Assembly (NCBI GenBank): GCA_016271365.2
Contig: CM057452.1
Span: 828,102,001 to 828,166,000 of the forward strand
Direction of reading: 5' to 3'
Length of the DNA stretch: 64,000 nt
Origin: Neoceratodus forsteri
Lineage: Eukaryota; Chordata; Ceratodontiformes; Ceratodontidae
Both the position numbers and the translations under genes were made by a program. Under the pieces are notes generated by a model. That model made no database searches. It saw only the letters and a list, made by a program, of their open reading frames with translations, and had not been told where the DNA came from. Below are positions 20,726-31,444 of this stretch, piece by piece (position 1 is the first letter of the stretch; every line of letters starts with the position of its first letter).

Positions 20726-23510
20726 CCCTGCCCCTGCCAACCCCCCACATGGTGGCCTCAGTATCTACCATGAGAACATTAGAAGTCTACTGCCCAGATT
20801 AGGCCATCTTAAGGCCTGGGACTCACTAAACTCCACAAACATTTTATGTGTCTCAGAGACTTGGCTCTCCTCCAAAATCCCAAACTCGATTGTCAAGCTC
20901 GCTGGGTACTTACTGTATAGACAGGATAGAGAAAAGAGAGGAGGAGAGGTTCAAGCTTATTTACACAATTCCCTCCCCTCCTTCACTATCCTAAAACAAG
21001 TCACCCCTCCTCTCACGATCTTCTGCTCCGTATATTATCCTTCCCTGCCACATCTCGGATATTCATCGGGACCTGCTATTTCTCCCCCAAAGCTCTTCCC
21101 GCTGCCATTGTACACACCCTAGCTTCCATTACCTCAATCACCCAATCTGGCAAACTCCTGTTACTGGGTAACTACAATATAAACTCTCTTTCAGTACACT
21201 CCAAAACTGTTACTATCAAATAAAAGCCCTCAACCTTGTCCAGTTGTTATCTGAACCTAGAGGGCTAAACCCCCACTCAGCAAATCACTCCCTTATCAAC
21301 TGGATCTTAGCATCCACCCACACAAATACCAAAATGCAGGTACCCTACCTGACACTTTTAGCTATCACTACATGACTTCCTGTGTCAGGAAAACTTGGCC
21401 TCCTATCACCCCCCCCCCAAAGTATCTGTGGTTCTGATCACTCAACTCGCTCAATGTTAAAGCACTCCTATCAGACTTCTACCTAGCTGACTGGTCTGGG
21501 ATCTTCACGGCACCAGACATAGACCCTACCCAGACCTCTTTCAGCAAAACTCTGCTCAAAATATGGGATCTACAAGCACCTCCCAAAAGACTGTGGCTTC
21601 AATGTAAACACCTCCCATGGGTTACCAAATATCTAATTACCCTATTCAAACTTGGAGACTATGTCTGGCGCATATCCAAAGCATCCTCAAGTCAGGTTGA
21701 CCAACAAAACTTTAGGGCATTAAGAAATGCTTGCATGAAAGTTGTGCGATCAGCAAAGGCAAGGTTCTTCAAAAATAAATTAAATGAAACAAGGGCCTCC
21801 CAGGCAGAATTTTAGAAAATCCTAAAACCACTTCACGGCTCCCCCTTCCCTAGTGCTCTGGTATTTTCCAGCACAGGTGACCAAGATCCCTCCTCAACGG
21901 CATCCTATATGAATCAATATTTCACCACCTGTGCGCTGCCACCTGACCCCCCTCACCCATCTCCCTCCTTTCTACTTACACCTCTTCTGACGATGGGTTC
22001 TCCTCCCTTCCCCATCAAAACCATGGAAGTACTGTACTTTGGGTGCTGAACTCCCTAAACCCCTCTAAAGAGAGTTCTGATGGCATTGATCCAAAACTTC
22101 TAAAGGTCTCTGCTCCGGCAATTGCTCCTCCACTTACCCACCTCTTCAATCAATTACCCAAGGTGTTGTCCCTAGGGATTGAAAATTGGCCAAGGTCATC
22201 CCCTCTGCACAAAGGTGTGATCCCTCACAGTTGGGTAATTATAGACCGAGCCCCCCCAAAACTGCAAGAGGCTCTTATCACCAAAATGTTGAACTACTTC
22301 CTGGAGGACAACGGCACACTTATCCCCTTTCAGTCCGGCTTCAGATGCATCCACTCCACCTCTTCCTCCTTACTTCACCTCACTAACCACATCCATTCTG
22401 CCACTGATAAGGGCCATCTAACCTTGGTGATCTTCACTGACCTCACCAAGGCATTTGATTCTGTCTCCTACTATCTCCTCCTACATAAAATATCCTCCAC
22501 TGGTTTCTCCTTCTCCTCCACAGATTGGTTTAGTTCATATCTGTTGGACTTCCTATTCATGCCAGTGTCCTCCAGAGTTCCATCCTGGGCCCCACTCTTT
22601 TTTCAATCTGTGTAAATGATCTTCCTTTCACCTACTCGCCCTCTCATCTGTACATGTATGCCAAAAACACTATCATCTGCACCTCTGACCTCTCCTTCAC
22701 AGAAACCCAATCACCCAGCAAGCTTCTTTCTCTACCTCTCGCAAGTGGTTCGAGGCCAACCTACTAAAATACAATATAAAAAAAACCTTTGCCATAGCCT
22801 TCAGCTCTGCATAAAAACTAGCCAAACTCCTGTCCCACCCATCATTCAAGGTCTTGGACAGCACAACCAATGAAACTGTTAAATCCTTCAAATATCTAGG
22901 GGTATGGCTAGACCCTAAGCTAGACTTCTCTCTTCATGTGGACTCAATCCACTCCAAACTTCAGCCCAAACTAGAAGCGTTGCATAGGACTGTCTTTCCC
23001 TCTCTATCCACAAAGAGCTTGTTACCAAACTAATCCTCTCCTCAATTGACTATGCCAACATAGTCTATAGCTTGGCCCCCAAATCATCTCTAGCTAAACT
23101 TGACCCTCTTTACAACACTTTTTGTCTTTTGTCTTCCAACCTCCCATTTCATACCCACCATTACTCCCTCTGCTCTGTACTATCCCTCTCTTCTCTACAG
23201 CACTGATGCCTAGCTCACTGTGCAGCCTCTGTCAGCAAGTTCTGGTTCAATGCCGTCCCTCCCATCTCTCAAACCTTCTATCCACCCCTCAATTTCTGGG
23301 TTTCTCCTCCAAACCCATGACTCCCACACCCTCTCTTTCTACCCCAGCCCTGATCACAGTCAGGGAAAGTGGCTTTCTCCTACAAACTTCCTGCCCTTTG
23401 AAATCTCCTTCCCCACTCCATCCACCTTGCTCCCTTCCTAACCGCACTCAAAAAACAATTAAAACTTCACCCACCCCCCAGCTGCAGCTGCCCTCCTCCA
23501 CCCCATCATG
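20726..23510 (+). pseudogene. L2-like ORF2 protein (endonuclease + RT), degraded
   Basis: Endonuclease: LSIYHENIRSLLPR, LCVSETWLSS, YLLYRQDREKRGG. Linker: near 21.6-21.8 kb (KVVRSAKARFFKNKL). RT: SSDGIDPKLLKV, IPFQSGFRCIHSTSSSL, IFTDLTKAFDSV. The catalytic box at 22657-22668 reads YAKN instead of YADD, so both aspartates are lost. The C-terminal region gives FKYLGVWLDPKLDFSLHV near 22.89 kb. Several frameshifts and stops are present. Confidence 0.8.
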
Positions 23511-23775
23511 ACACTAGCCTTGTATATTAATGCAACTACAGTAATGCAACTTGTTGTAATCTATAGAAAACTGTCTGTCACACTTGTAAATTTAGTCTAA
23601 ATCTTGTAATTGTACATGTGCACATTTTGATTTACTATGTCAAGCCTGTTCTTCCAATTATTTCATAGTTATTATCAAATTTGTTTACTTTAACTCCCAT
23701 TACCCTCTTCCCCGTGTTGCACCTGGAAACAAGCCTTAGCTCAGTAGGCCTTTCCCAGTTATCAAATTTTAAATA

Positions 23776-24038
23776 AATAAATATAAATTTCAGTCCAAAA
23801 TAAATGCAAAGTGGGACATGGCCTGACTGCTGGTGACTGTAGACATGAGAATTAATAGCTCCACAAAAAAAAAACATTAAATCAGGCAAAAAATAAACAA
23901 AATTTTTTTTTTTTTTTTTGGATATGCCAGTTTGAACCACTAGCATTTACTCACCAGTAAGGAGAATCAATGTGATCTCCATAGGATCTAATTACGGGGA
24001 AGCCTAAGAATCATCCCCCTCCTGAACCTCTGACAACC
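23776..24038. other. Short unassigned interval with A and T tracts
   Basis: Contains a T17 run at 23903-23919 after an A-rich segment. No gene or repeat identified. Confidence 0.4.
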
Positions 24039-24833
24039 ATGGCTCCTACCACATGGACTGCAGTGGGAGCTGTGCTAGCAACTACCTCGAGCAGAGCACC
24101 CTCCATTGCATCCCTCCTAGCTGCCATCCAGGAACTGGATTACAAGACGAAGGAGTTTAACAGTAGGATGGCTCTTAAGGAGAAGAAAGCTGAATTGGCT
24201 CAGACTGATGCAACCAAAGTGGGTGCAACAGCAGGAAAAGCCCTTAGCTCCTGTACCAGGTTAGCTAAAGAAAATGTAATACCACAAAGCTTGTCTGAAG
24301 CAAATAGAAAACTTTACAAGAGCCCCAAACATCCATATCCTCATCTTACCAGAAAGAGTGGAGGGGGTGACTTAAAGACTTTCTTGATTGGATGGTTGCC
24401 TGAGGTACTTTCACTTAATTTTGCTTTCTCCATCAGAAAAGGCATATTGTATTACCCCCTGAATACCACCACAGGACGGCAATATTCCTCACCCCTTTTA
24501 ATGATAACATGTAGCCAAGAAGACAGGAATGAACTGTTACTTGTAGCTAAACAAAGCGGGGGAATTAACTGGAAAATAGGATGGTCAAACACATTCTCGA
24601 ACTGAGTTTCCATACCAGGACAAGAAAAAAGCTTTGATGGAGTAAGGACTGCTTTGCATGAACTCGAAGTGAACCATGCTCTCTTCCTGCCTTCTGACCT
24701 TAAGATACATTATGAAGGTAAAACTTTCTTGTTTTCAAACGTAAGCAATGCAGAAAAACTTCTGGAAAGGATCCGTAAAAAATTCACCTGTCAAGTAGAT
24801 GACACAGAATCAGCAGATGATTTATTTATTTAG
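24039..24833 (+). pseudogene. L1-type ORF1 protein, degraded
   Basis: An ATG in good context (ACCATGG) opens a 188-codon frame. It has an Ala/Lys-rich helical N-terminal part, then GGGDLKTFLIGWLPEVLSL, which matches the ORF1 segment 'G.DL..FL..WLP..LGL' of L1/Tx1-like ORF1. After the stop at about 24603, another frame gives FDGVRTALHELEVNHALF, LKIHYEGKTFLFSN and NAEKLLERI, the end of the C-terminal domain (usually '..AEKFL'). Its own ORF2 is not adjacent. The copy is cut by a LINE 3' end near its stop codon. Confidence 0.65.
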
Positions 24834-24915
24834 TTTTTGTTGCCCGGGAAGGAGGACTAGACAATTCTGCCTATTTTCAGCCCTGTCCTGGGGAAGGGGA
24901 ATACAGATGGATGCC
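24825..24915 (-). mobile_element. 3' end of an L2-like LINE, short antisense copy
   Basis: Reading leftward, a '..CTGAAAATAGGCAGA' block is followed by CCCGGGCAACAAAAACTAAA and TAAATAAATAAATC. This is the same tail as at 57340-57417 and 59363-59450. The body of the LINE is absent. Confidence 0.65.
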
Positions 24916-24929
24916 AACTAACATTGAAC

Positions 24930-27900
24930 CAGATTAAGCTGTTAGTGGTATTTTTAGTGAATGGGGGAAATTTGGCCAGGACACTGGGGAAATTTCCCTA
25001 CTCTGTCAGTTGGGGGAACCCTTGGCCATCCATTCCAAGGTGGCCACTGCTGTGGAGTTGGAGGACAGGATAGATGTGGAGGAGAATGGGAGCAGGCCTC
25101 CTTCCCTGGTTTCACAACGAAAGAGGCCATTGATGCAGCTATGATGGCGGAGGACTTTTCTGAGGATAATGCTGATACTGATGTGTTTCTTTCCATGAAA
25201 GAATTGAGAGAGGATGTTGGGCCCTATGCACGATTGGAGCAGAGTGGCTATGTGCACATATCTGGGGTGCTTAGCCACTCCAAACCCTACACACCCCCCA
25301 CACAGGATATACAATGCACCAATCCTCCCAGGTACGTGGACAGCACTGCACTTGGGGCAGGCTGTGGGCATGCCAACACTACACGCCAAGCACAAAAGGC
25401 ACATAGTGCTGGCCACAACTGTGTGGAGGGGATGCAGGATATGCCAGGTGGAACCCTGCCATAAGCCCCCTATGCTCCCTGAGCAACCATTAGGACTCCA
25501 CCGAGACAAGGCAGATAGCCCACCCACCTGGACCACTGCCACCTACCCCTGCTATGTTGGTGCTGGGCACCTACCAGGCACCCATCACCTCACACACACC
25601 CACACCAAGGCACCAGACAAAGGATGCTGCCCCCCACATCCCAATGGCACCGTTTGGCCACCCCCATCAATGGCCCCTCATTGCTTTGGGAGGAATCAAG
25701 ATGAGAGATACAACCCCCATGCACCACCAACAGACCCACCCACCCTGTCCCTGTGAACTGCTTTGATGGCACAGCCCCAATGGGCCAATGGCTTTACCCT
25801 GTACCCACTGCCACTGTTGCTGCCTGTCTGACATCTGCAGGGCATGCTGCTAGTGTGTGCCCCACTGTGGAAGGGATCCACTAAACAACCCAGATCAGGC
25901 ATCCAGTTAGATGCCTGGACAGGTCCACGGCTCCACCGCCAGCAGTCCTGTGGAGTTCTGCATGCTGGGGGGGGGCAGGGCCACAGACAGGTGGCTCATG
26001 GTGGTAAATACCAGCAGTGTGCACCTGTCCACAGCAATTACTCTATACAAATGGGATACGTGCCTCTGGTGCATACTTCCTGCCCATTCATGCATAGGGC
26101 CCATTGTGTCTACAGATAAACTTAAGTTACTGAATACTGTAACAAACTGTCCCACTACTGTCATTTCTGTATGTGACATGCAGTCAGAAAATATCTTGGT
26201 GCAACAATGAAATGGAAAAAATGAAAAGTATCTTAGCAAAAAGATGGAGTTACATACTGAATTGAGCTAAATAAGGGAACATACTTCACCCGTCAAGTTA
26301 ATTGCAAGTGCTGTTAAGCTGAGTCAACCAACTGATGATGCAGTATCACCAAAGGTTTCAGTGGCTCCTGCTGCCTCTGTACAGCTGAATATGGAACAGC
26401 AGCTCTTGGAGATGGAGGGAGCGTTACATCTGGCTGGCAGTGAAAATGGCGGAGCGGTCGTGTGCCAAAAGTCGCCAGCTCCCCCCATAGCAGAGTCATT
26501 GGAAAAACTAAAACAGGCTGGCACAGACTCAGGGCACAGTGGCAGTCTTCAGCACTGGCTCATAAGTGTGAGACTTCAAAGCATAATGCAGCAGTTAAGA
26601 AAGGTACGGAAAAAGTCTTTGCAACATAAACCTAAGGGCTATATTGCCTGGATCTCGTCCATGCAGACAGCATCTAGTTCAAACACTTCTGTTCCAGTAC
26701 CTCCCCCAAGAAGCATGGAGACAGGTACTGAGAACTAGTCCCCTGTCCATACACTGGAGGATGTAGACTGCATACAGGGTGCAGACAGACAATGGACCCC
26801 TGACCCCTCGGACCCCACTGTTAAAAGTTACCAGGAACTCACCCAGGAAACAATTCAAAAGGCGGCCACCGAAACTGTTCCTGCTATGAGCTCCAACTCA
26901 CCTTGGGGTAACACAACTACTGAACTTATTGAAAATACTTCTATATCAGTACAATGTACTACTGGGACTATTAGCTCTGTAGGGGCATCTGCTCCCTCCT
27001 TGGATAATGGAGACCAAATGCATGTAGAAGAAGAACCCAGAAGATTGGGATCCTCAGAAGAGGTTGTGGGCAACCCTAACCAGCAAACTCGGTTGGACCC
27101 CATGTTTAAACTATCAGATTTATTTCAGAATAAGGGTGAACCCGCTCCTAGAAGGAATGCACTTCAGTTAATCTACATAGGGGGTTAGAGTCTCCACCGG
27201 ACAGGTTGCATATTGCAAGAATTCTGTTAAAGGGGTCAATGAAGTTCTTTTCCTCCAAGATTTTTGCCTTGATTCATATTGGTAGTTCCAATTATGATGT
27301 AAGCTTTAAAAATGTCCCTAGTTTAGACAGATTCAGGTCACAGTATCAAGTGCTTAAAAACTCCCCAGTCTGGACACTGTTTTTTGCAATACCTCTTACT
27401 AGGCCCTTAGTCAAGAACATAACAGTCATGTTTAAAAACGAAGGGGTCAATGTATGGGACATTCTTTTTTGGTTGCATCAGCAGTGTGATGTATTAGGCA
27501 GGCCGTCCCCTATACTGGATAGTGAATAGATCTGGGACGGTGGGTGGAGGATAAGGGTAAAATTGTTCTCTACTAATAGTGGCCCAGTGCATCTCCCCAA
27601 TAGCTTTTTTTCTGGGTAAAGATCGAGGGTCCCTCTTTTATGCAGGGCAACTCTGATCCAGCTTTAAATGTGTATCACGCACCTATTTAAGTTCTGCTTG
27701 AGATACTTCTTGCTGCAATCACTGTCTGGAATATGATCATGCTGCTACAAACTGTTTATATTTATTTAAGTGTGATCTTTGTGAACACACTGACCATGCT
27801 TATGGGTGTTGTCCCTTTCATAATAAGAGGATTGTCCATCCCATGGGTGTTTGATTGATAATGCCCAGAAGTTGCAGGCTAAAAGAGTGGCAGAGAAGAG

Positions 27901-28075
27901 TCTTAGGACAGCCAGAGAAACCTTGGAGGTAGAAAGGGATGCTCCAGAACAGGTAGCTCCAGAGCCCCAGTTGGACTTTGCACAGAACACAGGTGTCCAA
28001 ATGGTGGTAGACATCCAGCCTGCTCCTATCAGCAGAGTTGAGGTGGCAGTTTTCTACAGACAAATAGCTAAAATA
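24930..28075 (+). pseudogene. Tx1-like ORF1 (Gag-like, two CCHC knuckles), split and degraded
   Basis: The downstream part (26.1-28.07 kb) has an acidic/serine-rich N-terminal region, then a Gag-like domain: FRSQYQVLKNSPVW, NITVMFKNEGVNVWDI, FLGKDRGSLFYAGQL. Two CCHC zinc knuckles follow in one frame: CNHCLEYDHAATNC (27714-27755) and CDLCEHTDHAYGCC (27771-27812), joined by LYLFK. This architecture is that of Tx1-clade ORF1, and of the host protein ZCCHC3, which has a similar domain order. Most of the frame is broken, including stops before and after the knuckles. The transposon at 25218-26103 seems to interrupt the 5' part (24.93-25.22 kb), whose assignment is tentative. Confidence 0.65.
25218..26103. 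mobile_element. DNA transposon, non-autonomous, 886 bp with TIRs
   Basis: The ends are inverted copies: TGGGCCCTATGCACGATTGG at the left and the complement of CCCATTCATGCATAGGGCCCA at the right, 13 bases perfect then partly matched. The interior is GC-rich, with no transposase or open frame that makes sense. I could not settle a target-site duplication (flanks TGT and TTG), so the superfamily is open. Confidence 0.65.
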
Positions 28076-28136
28076 TAGTTTTCTACTTCCCCATACAGAA
28101 GAACTAACCTTCAGTTTCATTTTGTGGTAGTCAGAA

Positions 28137-31100
28137 ATGTCCACGGATGCTGAGATGAGGAAGGCTTCTCCAAAACATACTCCTGTAACTCCTGAGAAGG
28201 ACCCGAAGAAACCATGAGCCTCCAGTTCAGTGGCAGGGCCAGCCACAGTGCACGCATCAGCAGAACAAGAACCGCTCACACTTCAAAGGTTTCTGGAGGA
28301 ATTTAAGCCCTTCAGGGAAGATCTGCACAATATTACAGCTGAACTAAAGTCGCTCACCCAGGCGTTAGAGGAAGTATAGCAGAGAGCATCGAACAATACA
28401 GCCAGAATTTGTTCGCTTGAAAAGTGGGCCAACAGAATAGATCCAGAGCTCGTGGCTGCTAGGCAAAGTATGTCTCGCTTAGAACTGAAAGTGGAAGACC
28501 TAGAGGTCCACAACCATTGGAACAATGGTGTCCTCTTAGGTTTTCCAGAAGGAGAGGAGTGTCAGGATACCATCTTAATTATACAAAAGATGATAGAGAA
28601 ATGGCAAGCCCCTCTCCATTTTGGCCTAAATATATCATAGAGAGAGCGCTCTGGGCTGTCCGCCAAAAGCCACCTTCGGAGGCTTCACCGCATCCCCTCA
28701 TCTTCAGATTTTTGAACTTTCTTGAGCGTCAGCATTTTCTTCTCAAGGTAAAAGAGTTACAAGAAATGAGATGGGAGGGCGCTAAAATCAGAATTGCACA
28801 GGATCTCCCGGCCACTGTGCATCAAAGGAGAACAGCTTTTCACCCTTGAGTATCAAAAATTAATGCTGCTGGGATCAAATTTAAGATGGTCTAGAAACAT
28901 AGAAACATAGACTTTGATGGCACATAAGGACCGCTTGGCCCACCCAGTCTGCCCATTTCCCTACCTACAGGATAAGCTGCAGATCCTAGTTAACCAACAG
29001 TCTATTTCTTCCCATCCCCCACAAGAATTGCTTTATGTCTGTCCCATGCATTCTTGAATTCTCCCACAGTTTTAGATCCCACACCCTCCTCAGGAAGGCT
29101 GTTCCATGAGTCCACCACCCTCTCTGTGAAAAAATGCTTCCTCACATTGCCCCTGAGCCATCCTCCCTCTATCTTCAATTTGTGTCCCCTTGTTCTTGCA
29201 CATCTCTTTTTCTGAAAGATGCTACCCTCTTGGACTTTGTTGATTCCACTGAGGTACTTAAAAGTTTCTATCATGTCCCCCCTCTCCCTCCTTTCCTCAA
29301 GGGTATACATATTAAGCTCCTTTAGTCTCTCCTCATATGGCTCCTCTTGCAGACCCTGCACCATTTTAGTTGCCCTCCTCTGGACTGCCTCCACCTTGTC
29401 TATGTCCTTGCGGAGATAGGGTCTCCAGAACTGGATACAGTACTCCAGATGGGGTCTCACCAACTGTCTGTACAGAGGGATAACAACTTCCTGTTTTCTG
29501 CTGGTGGTGCCTCTCTTCTTACATCCCAGTATCCCCCAGCCCTCCCTACTGCCTTCTCACATTGCTTGCTAACCTTAAGGTCATCCGATATGATTACCCC
29601 AGGTCTCTTTCCATTTTTGTTGTTGTCACTACTCCCCCATTGTGTAATCTTCCGCTGGGTTTTGTTTCCCCGGTGCATTATTTTGCACTTCTTTGCATTG
29701 AATCCAACTTGCCATACTTCTGACCATTCCTCCAGCCTTGCCAAGTCCCTTCTCATCCTTTCCATGCCTCCTTGTGTATCAATCCTGTTACAGATCTTTG
29801 TATCATCTGCAAAGAGGCATACTTTTCCTTCCAATCACTCTGCAATGTCACTTATAAAGACATTAAAAAGGACTGGACCCAGTATTGAACCCTGCAGTAC
29901 CCCACTAGTAACCCCTCTTTCTTCAGAGTGGACTCCATTTACTATTACCTTCTGTGTCCTGTTGTCCAGCCAATGTTTTTACCCAGGCTACCACCCTGGG
30001 ACCCACTCCCAGGCTGGTTAGATTATTAATCTTGTGTGTGGGACTGTGTCAAATGCCTTGTTAAAGTCTAGGTAGGCCATGTCCACAGCCCCTCCCTGGT
30101 CTACTACTTTGGTCACCCAATCAAAGAAATAACTTAGATGTGTCTGGCATGACCTTCCCGCTGTGAACCCATGCTGTCTTGGGTCCTGTGCCCCACTTTC
30201 GTCTAGGTACTTAACAATTCTTTCCTTCAGAAGTGATTCCACCACTTTCTCTACCACAGAGGTCAAACTGACAGGTCTGTAGTTTTATGCCCCTGTCTTG
30301 CTCCCACTTTTCTGAAGGGGAATCACATCTGCCTTCCTCCAGTCCACAGGTACCACGCCATCTTCCCATGATTTGTTAAAAAAGGGTAGTCAGGGGTGTC
30401 ACTAGTTATCCCATTAATTCTTTTAGAATTCTGGGGTGAATTCCATCAGTCCACTTTCAGTTTTAGGAGTTCTTTCAGAACCCTTTCTTCTGTGAAAGGA
30501 CTGGGATTGACCCCCCTATCCAGAGTGCTTCTGTTAATTGGATTAGGCACATCTCCCTCCTCCTCTTCTGTGAATACTGAGCAGAAGTATTTATTCAGTA
30601 TCCCTGCTTTCTCACTGTCCCTCTCTGCCCACTGACCGTCCTTTCTATTCAGCCTCACTATCCCTCCCTCCCTCCCTTTGTCTTTCTATGCTCCCTGATG
30701 TACCCATAAAAGGTTTGACCCCCTTCTTAACCGAGTTAGCTATCTTTTCCTCAGTTTGTGCCTTTGCTATTCTGACTTCCCTTCCTGCTTCCTTCTGCCT
30801 TAACTGGTACAGTTCTCTGTCCTGCTTTTTCTGTGTTTCCTTATACTTCCTAAATGCTATATTTTTCTCCCTAATCTTCCCCAACACCTCTTTTGAGAAC
30901 CATAGTGGCCTTTTTTATTCATTTTGATTTGTTTATTTGCTGAAGCAACATCTTGTTGCCTCTGTGATGGGAGTTTTGATGTCTTTCCATTGTTGCTCCA
31001 CCCCTCTTTTTAGCCTGTTTGCTAGTGCTTTTCTAAGGCACTCTCCCATCTTGCCAAAGTCAGCACTCCTGAAGTCCAGTACCCTCACTTTTGTATGGCT

Positions 31101-31277
31101 TGAGTCTGTAGCTGAGTTTATCATGAACCACACTGTTTGGTGGTCACTTGTTCCCAGATTGTCTACCCAGCTAAGCTTCAAGTATTAGTGGCTGGGAATT
31201 GGTTATCCTATGACGATCCAGATGCTGTGGTGGCTGGGCTCAAAGCTGTCCTTCCAGACCTCTGCAGTGACCCCTGA
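28137..31277 (+). pseudogene. L1 ORF1 protein, interrupted by CR1
   Basis: The start MSTDAEMRKASPKHT is followed by a coiled-coil part (LQRFLEEFKPFREDL, SRLELKVEDLEVHNHW). The RRM core follows (VLLGFPEGEECQDT), then IERALWAV (IERAHR equivalent), FRFLNFLERQHFLL and GAKIRIAQDLPATV. The frame is then cut at 28893 by a CR1. It resumes at 31161 as YPAKLQVLVAGNWLSYDDPD and ends at a TGA (31275-31277). Apart from the insertion there are stops in the coiled coil (at about 28216 and 28377) and a shift near 28638. ORF1 binds L1 RNA as a trimer. Confidence 0.8.
28894..31160 (-). mobile_element. CR1 LINE, 5'-truncated, inserted in L1 ORF1
   Basis: Antisense. It starts (right side) at the end of the endonuclease (WVDNLGTSDHQ), then gives RVLDFRSADFGKMGE, LNKYFCSVFTEEEE, VEKVVESLLKERI, HGFTAGRSCQTHL, MAYLDFNKAFDTVPH, LFADDTKICNRI, FNAKKCKIMHRG, MVRPHLEYCIQFWRP and VVDSWNSLPEE. 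The 3' end reads, on the plus strand, GAAACATAGAAACATAGAC then TTTGATGGCA. Both catalytic aspartates are present (FADD). The 5-bp sequence GTCTA lies on both sides (28889-28893, 31161-31165). Several frame breaks make it a pseudogene, though it is better kept than the CR1 at 10.9 kb. Confidence 0.9.
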
Positions 31278-31444
31278 GCTGTAAATGAAGATTGTGGGGA
31301 ATCAGCTCGAGTGGTAGAGTGAAAATGACCTACTGGTGGTTAAAACATGTATAAAAATGAACATTTTTTTTTCATCTTAATAATGTAACTTGGCAGACTG
31401 TACCGCTATCTGAATATTTCTTGGGCTAATTACCTCCGACTTCT

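Larger units (their letters stand above)
20430..23775 (+). mobile_element. L2-like LINE with 2A-type motif, near full-length ORF2
   Basis: A pyrimidine-rich leader (20.43-20.69 kb) leads into a 2A-type motif and then an endonuclease-RT ORF2 (to about 23.5 kb). The element ends at CCCAGTTATCAAATTTTAAATAAATAAAT, a relative of the ACCTGGTTA..(TAAA)n tail seen in the other L2-like LINEs here. RT motifs (QSGFR, FTDLTKAFDSV) place it in the CR1/L2 superfamily, nearer L2. Confidence 0.8.

Noticed and set aside
25006..25756. Open frames of about 180 codons on both strands
   Set aside because: They cross the end of the TIR transposon or lie in its GC-rich interior and show only His/Pro/Cys-rich low-complexity sequence, with no transposase motif.
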